A stretch of DNA of 35,389 nt. It comes from Candidatus Methanoperedens sp. (lineage in GTDB: Archaea > Halobacteriota > Methanosarcinia > Methanosarcinales > Methanoperedenaceae). This document shows, in pieces, positions 8,254 through 16,058 of the stretch; positions within the stretch are counted from its first letter, which is position 1, and each line of letters starts with the position of its first letter. The notes under the pieces are model-generated. The model had not been told where the DNA came from, did no database searches, and saw only the letters and a program-made list of their open reading frames with translations. Both the position numbers and the translations under genes were made by a program. The stretch covers positions 1 to 35,389 of the forward strand of contig JAUSDC010000058.1 in assembly GCA_030650845.1 (NCBI GenBank), in the 5' to 3' direction.

Positions 8254-9267
8254 ATGATAAAAAGAAGGGAGTTTATGAAAGGGGTTGCTGCAATATTTTC
8301 GATGGTTTTTTCAGGATGTCTAGGTAAAAGTGATATTTTTGGGCATATTGAAGAGAAAAACATTTCAATAAAGGAGGTGATACCATTGAAAAAATCCATG
8401 TCGAAAGTATTTTTGATAAAAACCGATGATCGTGAGAGTGGGATTAAGGAATTGTTGAAATATTTTGATATTGAGAGCTTATCCGGCAAGAGAGTCGTAT
8501 TAAAGGCAAACTATAATAGTCAAGATCCCTTTCCGGCGTCAACACATATCGATACTTTCGGGACATTAGTAGATGCCCTCCAAGAAAAAGGTGCAAACCT
8601 TGTTCTTGCGGAGAGAAGTGGTACAGGGGATACAAGAAAAACCCTTAAAGAAGCGGGGGTATTAGAGCTTGCCAATAAGAAAGGAGTGGATGTTGTTATT
8701 CTAGATGAACTGAAGAGCAGTGATTGGATAAGGATAAAACCGGATTTGACTAACTGGAGAAATGGTTTCTTATTTGCAAAGGTCTTCGAGGGGGCAGATG
8801 CCATAGTACAGACATGCTGCCTTAAAACTCACATGTATGGTGGCCACTTCACAATGTCACTTAAAAATAGCGTAGGTATGGTGGCAAAGGACGACATGTC
8901 AGAGCTACACTCATCGAGTTACCAGAGGCAGATGATAGCTGAGATCAATACCGCATATGAACCTGAATTTATTATTATGGATGGAATCAAGGGATTTTCA
9001 AAAGGAGGTCCAGGAAGGGGGACATTAATAGAACCAGGAATAATAATTGCGAGCAGGGACAGGGTTGCAACTGATGCCGTAGGAGTAGCAGTTCTTCGGA
9101 TATATGGAACTACAACCGAAGTTTCAAAAGGTAATATTTTTGAACAGGAGCAGATAGCGAGAGCAGTGGAACTGGGCCTTGGGGTTTCAAAGCCGAATGA
9201 AATTGAAATAATTCCGGTAAACACGCAAGCTCAGGATATTTGTTCAAAGATAAAAAATGAATTATAA
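8254..9267 (+). CDS. DUF362 family protein with Tat/lipoprotein-like N-terminus
   Basis: A 337-residue protein. The first 22 residues look like a twin-arginine signal (KRREFMKG), a hydrophobic stretch and a lipobox-like FSGC (Cys22), predicting an exported lipid-anchored form. The body is DUF362: NYNSQDPFPASTHIDT, QTCCLKTHMYGGHFTMSLKN, IIMDGIKGFSKGGPGRG and ASRDRVATDAVGVAVLRIYG are typical family blocks. Its function is not established; many family members carry ferredoxin domains, but this one has none. The ATG at 8254 has no visible Shine-Dalgarno sequence, whereas a strong one precedes an in-frame TTG at 8386 that would give a 293-residue form without the export signal. The gene follows the IS3 remnant and may have been repositioned by it. 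Confidence 0.85.
   Translation: MIKRREFMKGVAAIFSMVFSGCLGKSDIFGHIEEKNISIKEVIPLKKSMSKVFLIKTDDRESGIKELLKYFDIESLSGKRVVLKANYNSQDPFPASTHIDTFGTLVDALQEKGANLVLAERSGTGDTRKTLKEAGVLELANKKGVDVVILDELKSSDWIRIKPDLTNWRNGFLFAKVFEGADAIVQTCCLKTHMYGGHFTMSLKNSVGMVAKDDMSELHSSSYQRQMIAEINTAYEPEFIIMDGIKGFSKGGPGRGTLIEPGIIIASRDRVATDAVGVAVLRIYGTTTEVSKGNIFEQEQIARAVELGLGVSKPNEIEIIPVNTQAQDICSKIKNEL
8371..8388 (+). promoter_or_regulatory. Strong internal ribosome binding site with in-frame TTG start
   Basis: AAGGAGGTGAT at 8371-8381 is a near-perfect anti-16S match. The in-frame codon TTG at 8386-8388 follows GGAGG with an 8-nt spacer and is succeeded by KKSMSKVFLIKTDD, exactly where the DUF362 core begins. It could make a cytoplasmic form, or it could be the only real start if the upstream signal-like segment is untranslated. 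Confidence 0.7.
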
Positions 9268-9290
9268 CAAAAGGATCAATCTCTAATAGT

Positions 9291-9815
9291 TTATTCAGTT
9301 TTTCCATGGATTACGATAACTGATATTGCTGCACAAATAATTAGCAATAAAGCGACTGCGATATTCTCACTTGATATTGCTGGCTCTCCTATTCCATTAT
9401 TCATAATTTTATTGCTTATACCATATTCCAGAGTTGTCACGAAACTTCCATGGCTTAATAAAAGTTCTGCACGGGCAAAAAATACGTCATGGTAAACAGG
9501 ATAAAATAGGAATATACCCCCGGTAAACATGTCAAGAATTAGATGGGATGTAAGGTAGAAGCATATTATACCGAAAACTTCCCGGTAGCTCTTTACAAGA
9601 ATAGAAAACGAGAGAGGAATAATTACTATAAAAATATTATGAAATAGTACTCTATGAAACGAAATACTATTAGAGCCAAAAAAAATTACGTCTATATCTG
9701 GAAGTATTGCAAAAAAACTAAGGGCAATTACTTCTCTTGGATTTAATTTAAGCTTCTTTGAAAATAAGAGAAGTATCGCAACAGGGAAAAAAATATGGTC
9801 TAATGGAGAGGACAA
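9291..9815 (-). CDS. YdjM/DUF457-type membrane protein (LexA-binding inner-membrane hydrolase family)
   Basis: A 174-residue protein with four to five membrane helices. Conserved polar residues lie between them: LPDIDVIFFG, HRVLFHNIF, and SHLILDMFTGGIFLFYP. The spaced Asp/His pattern (PDID, HR..H, SH..LD) is that of the DUF457/YdjM family, annotated as metal-dependent hydrolases on the basis of those residues; the substrate is unknown. The start is a TTG at 9815, 6 nt after the stop of the flippase gene, with AGTGATGA (overlapping that stop) as a possible ribosome binding site. The two genes are therefore a two-gene unit, and a role in lipid or glycan processing at the membrane is plausible. 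Confidence 0.75.
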   Translation of the reverse strand: MSSPLDHIFFPVAILLLFSKKLKLNPREVIALSFFAILPDIDVIFFGSNSISFHRVLFHNIFIVIIPLSFSILVKSYREVFGIICFYLTSHLILDMFTGGIFLFYPVYHDVFFARAELLLSHGSFVTTLEYGISNKIMNNGIGEPAISSENIAVALLLIICAAISVIVIHGKTE

Positions 9816-9821
9816 TATTCA

Positions 9822-11102
9822 TCACTTTACTTTTGATTTTTCCGAATCTAAAACAAATCGTTTCAGGTTTTTCATCTTATAGACCACAACAATCGCAATT
9901 AGGGTATTTGCCGCTACATAAGCCAAGGCTGCACCCTCGATGCCTGAACTTCTTATAAGAGGCAGAGCAAAGACAAAAGTAATTACAGCAATTGAAACGT
10001 TAATTTTTACGACGCTAGATACTCTTTTCTGAGCATTTCGGATAGTCATAAACATGGTATTAAAAGATAATGGAAGACTTGCAATTGCAAGTAAAATAAG
10101 AGTACCTGTTGCATTCTCGGCATATAATGGATTAAAAATATACAGTACAAATTTCCCGAGAAACATAAAAAGCAAAATCCCTGGCAAAAGGATAATGGCA
10201 TTTAATTTTATTGACTTCTTGACCTTCAACCATAATTCTCCGCTATCCGAAGATTCTGCGAGAAGTGAGTTTGATATCGATTGTGGAATCCCGTAGAGTA
10301 GAGTTGCTATCATCATTGCGATGTAGAAGAAGCCTGCGGATTCAGGAGAAATAATATTGACTATCATTATAGGTAACATAAGACGCGGAAAAGCATAAAA
10401 AATCTCTGCAAGATAATTCCCTATCGAGTACCCTGCCATGCTTTTAATTATGGGGTCAAGCATGAGGGTGGGTAAATATCCTTTCCATACCAGAGACAAC
10501 CAAAAAAAGCCCACAGCTACTGCAAACAAGACCCCTATGCTCCATGCCATAAATATGCCCAGAGCCCCGAAGACTGAAAACACTTGGAGGGGGAGAATCT
10601 TAATAAAAGCAAAAAGCATTTCTTTTGTCATGAAAAAGGAAGATCTCCTTCCTGCTATGAATGCGCTGCTTATAAGCCCTGATACAGTCGTAAGAGCCGT
10701 AAAAATAATAAAAAGCATAAAAAATCTTGAATCATAAAAGATAGATTTCAATGGGGGGGACCAGAGATCAAGTCCTAAAATAAATATGAACGAGAAAACA
10801 AGCGAAGCGGCGATACTTGAAGTTAGGCATGAGTTTATTATTCTACTGGCATTTTTTCGATCTCTTGGCAGGTAGAATATAAAGGCTGTTTGAAAGCCCA
10901 AGGCACTTATCATTGAAATCAGAAGCATGCTTGATAATAATGCCGAAATTGTCCCAACTTCAGATGGTGTGTAATATCTGGCAGATATAACCCAGAAAAA
11001 GAAACCGAAAATAAGGTTTAAAAGATACGCCGCCATGAGGTAAAAAGAATTTTTGAGGAGTGAATCATTGTAGATTTTCCTGAGAAAATGCATATTGTTC
11101 AT
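9822..11102 (-). CDS. Wzx-like oligosaccharide flippase (MOP superfamily)
   Basis: A 426-residue, almost entirely hydrophobic protein with about 12 predicted helices. The first block (LKNSFYLMAAYLLNLIFGFF, then FWVISARYYTPSEVGTISAL) is the typical start of the polysaccharide biosynthesis/RfbX family, and EGAALAYVAANTLIAIVVVY closes the protein as in Wzx relatives. It should flip lipid-linked oligosaccharides from the cytoplasmic to the outer face of the membrane, in the same pathway as the GT4, the DPM1-like GT2 and the two acyltransferase-like proteins. Length is normal. A second Met at residue 4 is an equally possible start. Confidence 0.9.
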   Translation of the reverse strand: MNNMHFLRKIYNDSLLKNSFYLMAAYLLNLIFGFFFWVISARYYTPSEVGTISALLSSMLLISMISALGFQTAFIFYLPRDRKNASRIINSCLTSSIAASLVFSFIFILGLDLWSPPLKSIFYDSRFFMLFIIFTALTTVSGLISSAFIAGRRSSFFMTKEMLFAFIKILPLQVFSVFGALGIFMAWSIGVLFAVAVGFFWLSLVWKGYLPTLMLDPIIKSMAGYSIGNYLAEIFYAFPRLMLPIMIVNIISPESAGFFYIAMMIATLLYGIPQSISNSLLAESSDSGELWLKVKKSIKLNAIILLPGILLFMFLGKFVLYIFNPLYAENATGTLILLAIASLPLSFNTMFMTIRNAQKRVSSVVKINVSIAVITFVFALPLIRSSGIEGAALAYVAANTLIAIVVVYKMKNLKRFVLDSEKSKVK

Positions 11103-11262
11103 TTAGAGTATGATATAATATATAGGCTCCGAGGAGAAATTCAATTTTGAGTACATAAATACGACAACACCTGAGAGGTTATTAAAGGATTAAAATAAAT
11201 ATAAATAATTGAATGCAAACAATTCGCATTTATAACTTTGATTCAAAAGTATGATCATATTA

Positions 11263-12435
11263 TTATATCTTATTTTTTGGTTTTATCTTTCCAATTTCAT
11301 TTATCTGTTTAATTTTATATTTAAATAATTTATAATTTTCTATCAGATTGTGTTTTTTAATTTCATCATACAGAAAAATCCAATTTAGCATCTTAAATTG
11401 AAACTTAGAAATGGAACTTTTTGGCATCATCACAATCCGATTATTGCTCCTTGGCAGTGATTGCCATCTTAGTTTATATGCTTCATCCCCCCTTAAGAAA
11501 TCCAATTCTTTTAAACCTCTGGTAATTAAATCTTCTAATATGTATAGTATATGAATATTACCAATGGAATAAGATGAATATTGTGGGTCAAATCCGTTCT
11601 GATAGTAATAAAATCGATTCTCATATTCAAAACCCAAAACAACAGATGCATGTCGTCCATTTATGTCCAGAAAGGAGAGACTTAACCATCCGTTTTCTGC
11701 AAATTCTTTTGATACTTCGGTCAAGAATTCCATTTGGATTTTAGTAAAAGAGGGCAAATTTTGGTAAATCATCTTTTTTTTATTCAAATCCCAAAAGTCT
11801 TTTAAATTTGTATCTAAATAATTTAGTGTTAAAATTTTTTTAAATTTTATGTTACCATAATTTTTCTCAATTTTCTGCTCTCCTCTCCGCAAATTTTTCC
11901 TAAAATTTTTACTCAGTTTATTTAAGTGATTATCCAATGACGATTGAACAAGCAAATATGAAGAAACACCTGTTTTTTTCTCTCCTATGAACAATGAATT
12001 GCGGAAAGATTGGTTATGTAGTATGTTAAGGAACTTCGAATCATTAGGCACCTGGTCGAAGCGAAGAAAGAGTTTATTATAGTTAAGGTAATTTTCTATC
12101 AGGTCAAACATCTTGTTGATTTGATATTCATCCTTGACAGAATAAATAATACCTCCGTAATCAGATAAATTTATTCCAATATTTTCGACAACATTATAGC
12201 CAGAAAAAAAAGTACAGCAAGTTGAATAAAACAATGGCATAATTCCAATTGCATCACCCTGATCTTCTATTATCAATATTTTCAGCTTTTTATTAGTGCC
12301 GAAGTGTTCCCACCACTTGAAAAGCCATTCCCAGCTTAAAAATATGTTTCTATCATGGCTCTTTCCAAGAAGCTCATTCCATGTTCCTTTCATAGATTTG
12401 AATTCATTAAAACAACTTAATTCTCTTATTTTCAT
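11263..12435 (-). CDS. CelD/BcsL-type GNAT acetyltransferase
   Basis: A 391-residue protein. Near the start, NIFLSWEWLFKWWEHFGTNK followed by KLKILIIEDQGDAIGIMPLF is diagnostic of the CelD/BcsL (acetyltransf_6) branch of the GNAT superfamily. The conserved second half includes KNFRKNLRRGEQKIEK, VVLGFEYENRFYYYQNGFDP and LKELDFLRGDEAYKLRW. Relatives are found in cellulose and exopolysaccharide clusters and are thought to acylate sugars or link amino acids. I placed the start at ATG 12435 because AAAGGGGAT lies about 5 nt upstream; the longer frame would begin at a TTG (12498) with no ribosome binding site. It is only distantly related, if at all, to the FemAB-like protein at 6721. Confidence 0.85.
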   Translation of the reverse strand: MKIRELSCFNEFKSMKGTWNELLGKSHDRNIFLSWEWLFKWWEHFGTNKKLKILIIEDQGDAIGIMPLFYSTCCTFFSGYNVVENIGINLSDYGGIIYSVKDEYQINKMFDLIENYLNYNKLFLRFDQVPNDSKFLNILHNQSFRNSLFIGEKKTGVSSYLLVQSSLDNHLNKLSKNFRKNLRRGEQKIEKNYGNIKFKKILTLNYLDTNLKDFWDLNKKKMIYQNLPSFTKIQMEFLTEVSKEFAENGWLSLSFLDINGRHASVVLGFEYENRFYYYQNGFDPQYSSYSIGNIHILYILEDLITRGLKELDFLRGDEAYKLRWQSLPRSNNRIVMMPKSSISKFQFKMLNWIFLYDEIKKHNLIENYKLFKYKIKQINEIGKIKPKNKI

Positions 12436-12934
12436 TATATCCCCTTTAAAGAACTTTTCCAAACTTAACCCAAGCAGCTCATAAATGGAAAAATGCAAAT
12501 TTTCCAGCTGGCAATTTAATTTAGTATTGATATATTAGGTTGAAATAGATTAAGCTTTTCTGGTTTCTTTAGAGTTCAAATTCAAATATTAAACTTTTTG
12601 AAAGATTTCAACACAGCAGCGGTATGGTGATAGGGTTTAACAGTGCCATCATACATTTAGCCCAGGGTATCGGGTTCGCGATACCGATACTAACAATTAT
12701 GCTAGGAATATATCAAGGATCCATTGACTAATAATTCATTATGACAAATAATATTAATTTTATCACATCATCTCAATTTATCATTAGTAGGCTTTATAAG
12801 GCTTATTTACATGATGTATTTTATATTTACACTATTTTTACAAAGATTTTAGTTAAAATGATAACTTCAATTTAATTCGAAGTCAAAGATGAATTTATTA
12901 AGTATACAGTTAATCTATCAACCAGGTGAAATAT
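12436..12934. other. 500-bp divergent intergenic region
   Basis: It separates the minus-strand acetyltransferase gene from the plus-strand beta-propeller gene and should carry both promoters. A TATA-like TTATAAGG lies near 12795. It also holds the short protease relic at 12603-12731. The remainder is AT-rich and shows nothing else that I recognise. AGGTGA at 12924-12929 is the ribosome binding site of the next gene. Confidence 0.6.
12603..12731 (+). pseudogene. Relic of an HtrA/DegP-like serine protease
   Basis: The frame reads GMVIGFNSAIIHLAQGIGFA followed by IPIL before running into a TAA at 12729. This is the strand after the catalytic Ser in trypsin-like HtrA proteases, where family members read G.VIGINTAI...AQGIGFAIPIN. 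No start, no catalytic triad and no PDZ domain are present. The piece is therefore a gene remnant about 40 codons long, not a functional gene. Confidence 0.6.
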
Positions 12935-15148
12935 ATGAGGACAAAATCAATAATCCTGATGGTCATACTGTTAATTGCAGGTGCTGCAGTTCTTAGCGGA
13001 TGCATCCAGCCTGACACAGGTAAAGACATTAATAAAACAACAGGAGGCATTGCCTCTGATATAATTGTATCAAAGTTCGAGTCAACGCAGGACATAAAGA
13101 AATTCACATCAGCCAAAGAAATAAGTGACTTCATTAAAGCAAGTGCTGCAAGTTCCGGCTACAACCAGTATGGATGGGCGGGAAATTACGGTGGTTTCAT
13201 GCGCAGCGATGTGATGATGGAAAAAACAGCTGGCGCACCTGCTGCCGGTGCACCGATGGTGGCAGCAACATCTGCTGCTATGATAACTGGGGCTTCTGAG
13301 ACCGGGGCTGTGGATTATTCAACCACCAACATCCAGGTTGAAGGTGTTGATGAAGCGGATTTTGTAAAGAATGATGGCAAGTACATCTATGTGATCGCTC
13401 AGAACAAACTTGTAATAGTAAATGCATTCCCTGCCGCTTCTGCTGACATTCTTTCCGAAACAACATTGAAAGGTAGACCTGCAGACCTGTTCATTAACGA
13501 GAACAGGCTGATCGTATTTACACAGGATGACGCACAGGTAATGGTAATTCCTGAGTACGATTACAGACCAATGCCCAGGTACACCCAGAGGACAAATGCT
13601 ATTATTTACGACATCTCTGACAGGAAAAAACCAGTTCAGGTATCTAATTTCAGCATCAACGGGAACTACTTCCAGTCACGGATGATCGGTGACTATGTAT
13701 ATTTCATTGTAAAGGACACCGTTTATTATTACAATGATTTCGTAGATGTTCCTGCTATCAGGAAAGGTGAAGTAAAGATCATGTCACCAGACGTCTATTA
13801 TTTCGATAATCCTGAACAGAATTTTGTGTTCCATACGATCGCATCAGTGAACATCAAGACAGACAGGATAAATGCAAAATCATTCATGATGGGATACTCT
13901 GATAACCTCTATGTATCTGAGAATAATATCTATGTCACCTACAGAAAGAACCTGCCAGTACTCTATTACCAGGCGCAGCAGCAGGAGAGGTTCTACAAGG
14001 TGATCGTTCCGCAGCTTCCAGCAGATGCCCGTGATAAGATAAACGCCATAAAGAACAGTGATCTTGACTCATCTGAAAAGTGGGATAAGATCTCTTCGAT
14101 CCTTGAAGACACCTATAACAGTATGAGTGAGACCCAGAAGCAGGATTATTCGAACAAGGTTGAAAAAGCGGTCGAGGAATATGAGACAAAGCTTGCCCAG
14201 GAAAGAGATATTACTGTCATCCAGAAGATAAATATCAACATGGGTGATATCGAATATAAGACCAAAGGCGAGGTGCCCGGAAGCCTTCTGAACCAGTTCT
14301 CAATGGATGAATCCGGCGACCAGTTCAGGGTTGCTACAACATCACAGATATGGACCGGCAGAGGTTCAAAACAGTATAATAATGTCTATGTGATGGATAA
14401 TAACCTTGGAATTAGCGGGAAACTTGAGGAGATCGCGCCTGATGAGAGTATATTCTCCACGCGATTCATCGGGAACAGGCTGTACATGGTGACGTTCAAG
14501 CGCATCGACCCACTCTTTGTGATTGACCTGTCTGATCCGAAGAATCCGAAAATACTGGGTGAACTCAAGATCCCGGGATTCTCTGACTACCTGCATCCAT
14601 ATGATGAAAATCACATCATCGGCGTGGGCAAGGAGACCGCAGACAACCAGTGGGGCGGAACGTCCATCAAGGGCGTGAAGCTTTCGCTGTTCGATGTATC
14701 AGATGTCAATAACCCTAAACAGCTTGACCAATACGAGATCGGAGCATCTGGCACTGACTCTGAGGCTCTTCGCGACCACAAGGCATTCCTGTTCGACAGG
14801 AAAAAGAACCTGCTTGTGATCCCGATCAGGGAAGTTACAGAAAAGCCAAGATACGATAGTAGAGGCTACTACATGCAGAGAGTATGGCAGGGCGCATATG
14901 TCTTTGATCTTACCCTCCAGGATGGGTTCAAGCTGAGAGGCAAGGTTTCGCACCTTGATGACTTCGAGGAAGATACGTATTACTGGAATTCTCCCAGCGC
15001 AGTTCGAAGGTCGATGTTTATGGACGACGTGCTCTATACGGTGTCAGCAAAGAAGATCAAGATGAACGATCTTGGCAACCTTACTGCAATAAATAGTATT
15101 GACCTTCCGTTTGAGATTAATATGTACTACCAGTATGGGTGGAAGTGA
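12935..15148 (+). CDS. Secreted beta-propeller domain lipoprotein
   Basis: A 737-residue protein with a signal peptide ending in a lipobox (GAAVLSGC), so it should be lipid-anchored outside the membrane. After a Gly/Ala-rich spacer comes the beta-propeller region: VDEADFVKNDGKYIYVIAQN, RLIVFTQDD, DLSDPKNPKILGELKIPGFS and NHIIGVGKETA are blades typical of the archaeal/bacterial Beta_propel family (PF09826). A helical insertion around 360-430 breaks the propeller. The biochemical role of the family is not known. The start is ATG 12935, 5 nt after AGGTGA; an in-frame GTG at 12926 is part of that ribosome binding site. Codon use and GC differ visibly from the AT-rich island to the left. A hairpin terminator follows. 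Confidence 0.88.
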   Translation: MRTKSIILMVILLIAGAAVLSGCIQPDTGKDINKTTGGIASDIIVSKFESTQDIKKFTSAKEISDFIKASAASSGYNQYGWAGNYGGFMRSDVMMEKTAGAPAAGAPMVAATSAAMITGASETGAVDYSTTNIQVEGVDEADFVKNDGKYIYVIAQNKLVIVNAFPAASADILSETTLKGRPADLFINENRLIVFTQDDAQVMVIPEYDYRPMPRYTQRTNAIIYDISDRKKPVQVSNFSINGNYFQSRMIGDYVYFIVKDTVYYYNDFVDVPAIRKGEVKIMSPDVYYFDNPEQNFVFHTIASVNIKTDRINAKSFMMGYSDNLYVSENNIYVTYRKNLPVLYYQAQQQERFYKVIVPQLPADARDKINAIKNSDLDSSEKWDKISSILEDTYNSMSETQKQDYSNKVEKAVEEYETKLAQERDITVIQKININMGDIEYKTKGEVPGSLLNQFSMDESGDQFRVATTSQIWTGRGSKQYNNVYVMDNNLGISGKLEEIAPDESIFSTRFIGNRLYMVTFKRIDPLFVIDLSDPKNPKILGELKIPGFSDYLHPYDENHIIGVGKETADNQWGGTSIKGVKLSLFDVSDVNNPKQLDQYEIGASGTDSEALRDHKAFLFDRKKNLLVIPIREVTEKPRYDSRGYYMQRVWQGAYVFDLTLQDGFKLRGKVSHLDDFEEDTYYWNSPSAVRRSMFMDDVLYTVSAKKIKMNDLGNLTAINSIDLPFEINMYYQYGWK

Positions 15149-15169
15149 AAATGTCTATTTTGAACCGGT

Positions 15170-15213
15170 AGTGGCAGGGCAAACCTGTCACTGTTAATCT
15201 TTTTCTTCTTTTT
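15170..15213 (+). terminator. Hairpin plus T-rich tract after the beta-propeller gene
   Basis: AGTGGCAGG (15170-15178) pairs with CCTGTCACT (15184-15192), with one G-T pair and a 5-nt loop, and is followed by a T-rich run (about 15199-15213). Its position 20 bp after the stop fits an intrinsic-type terminator. Confidence 0.7.
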
Positions 15214-15247
15214 GTTGGTGTAAAATACTTTGGTGTTATAATTTAAA

Positions 15248-15387
15248 AAACCGCAGATGAGAGTACTATTAACGCTTTCGGTAATTATTAACTGAACGGC
15301 GCTGGGGTGCGACCCCAGACCCCGGTGAGGCGCCGCCGCTGGCGGAGTTTAACCTGAAATCAATAGTTACATATAATTCCGCGGTTT
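15248..15387. repeat. GC-rich palindromic element (possible small structured RNA or MITE-like repeat)
   Basis: In otherwise AT-rich intergenic DNA there is a GC-rich core with two neighbouring perfect hairpins. CTGGGGT-GCG-ACCCCAG is at 15302-15318 and CCGCC-GCT-GGCGG at 15333-15345. The core is framed by a wider inverted pair, AAACCGC at 15248-15254 and GCGGTTT at 15381-15387. Nested inverted repeats suggest a folded transcript or a non-autonomous repeat. No reading frame is credible. Confidence 0.6.
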
Positions 15388-15490
15388 CTAATTAACGAAT
15401 AATTCATGATAGCCCACCAACACCAAACTTTTTGACACAATCTTCTTTTTCTCTGTGTTAGTTTTTGGATTTCTACTGCTCAGCCAGTAT

Positions 15491-15540
15491 CTTGCGTCTC
15501 AGGCTGTAGCTTCGCCAAGGCTCAATTCGCCTGCCGCAAG
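15491..15540. repeat. 50-nt imperfect hairpin between convergent genes
   Basis: CTTGCG (15491-15496) pairs with CGCAAG (15535-15540), and AGGC (15501-15504) with GCCT (15529-15532), separated by an asymmetric internal loop. It lies 52 bp past the stop of the last gene of the Hdr operon (minus strand) and could end that transcript, although no clear U-run follows it on that strand. Confidence 0.5.
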
Positions 15541-15591
15541 TGGATGAACAAGCAAGTCAGATTTGTAATATTTAAATTATTTATCTTACCC

Positions 15592-16053
15592 TCAATGCCC
15601 CGCTTCCGCATGCGCCGCTGCATATCTCTCCGTTATCAGCGCCCTCTTCAGCTTGAACATCACTCTCTGCTTATCCATACCATACTGATCAACCAGCATC
15701 TTGATAAGCCTCTTCTTTGAAGCTCCCTTAAGAACCATCTCTGCCATAATGCCGTCCACGAATTCCTTGCTCGGGTCGGCTTCTTTCTTAGCTTCTGCCT
15801 TGGCTTCAGCTTTTGGTGTTTCGGGTGTTTTGGCAGTTTCGGTTTTTGTTGCAGGGGTTTCCTTAACTGCTTTTTCCTCAACTTCAGGCGCTTCGGTTTT
15901 TGCTGGTTTTGCCTGGATGGCTTTTTCCTCAGGCTTAGGCGCCGCCTGTACCTGTGACTGTTCTTTGACAGCCACGGCTTTTAGTTTTTCGGTCTTTGCA
16001 AGCATTGTACCTTTTTCATCCGGTTTAACTGTGATCGCTTTCTTTTCTGCCAT
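15592..16053 (-). CDS. Lys/Ala/Pro-rich protein with small helical C-terminal domain, last gene of the Hdr operon
   Basis: I do not recognise a family. Residues 1-95 are low-complexity Lys/Ala/Glu/Pro/Thr repeats (for example AKTEAPEVEEKAVKE), probably disordered. The last ~55 residues (from KEFVDGIMAEMVLKGASKKR to LITERYAAAH) look like a compact three-helix domain. It has no cysteines, so it carries no Fe-S cluster itself. The start is ATG 16053: GAGGTGAT, which covers the stop of the upstream gene, lies 4 nt before it, while an earlier ATG at 16059 is too close to that site. Being last in an eleven-gene chain of overlapping reading frames suggests a scaffold or assembly role in the complex, but that is inference. 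Confidence 0.8.
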   Translation of the reverse strand: MAEKKAITVKPDEKGTMLAKTEKLKAVAVKEQSQVQAAPKPEEKAIQAKPAKTEAPEVEEKAVKETPATKTETAKTPETPKAEAKAEAKKEADPSKEFVDGIMAEMVLKGASKKRLIKMLVDQYGMDKQRVMFKLKRALITERYAAAHAEAGH

Positions 16054-16058
16054 CTTCA

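Noticed and set aside
12436-12498. Longer start (TTG 12498) for the CelD-like protein
   Set aside because: No ribosome binding site, whereas ATG 12435 has AAAGGGGAT at good spacing.
15297-15350. tRNA-like or CRISPR-like structure in the GC-rich patch
   Set aside because: There is no cloverleaf, no CCA end, no T-loop consensus and no spaced direct repeats; only nested inverted repeats are visible.
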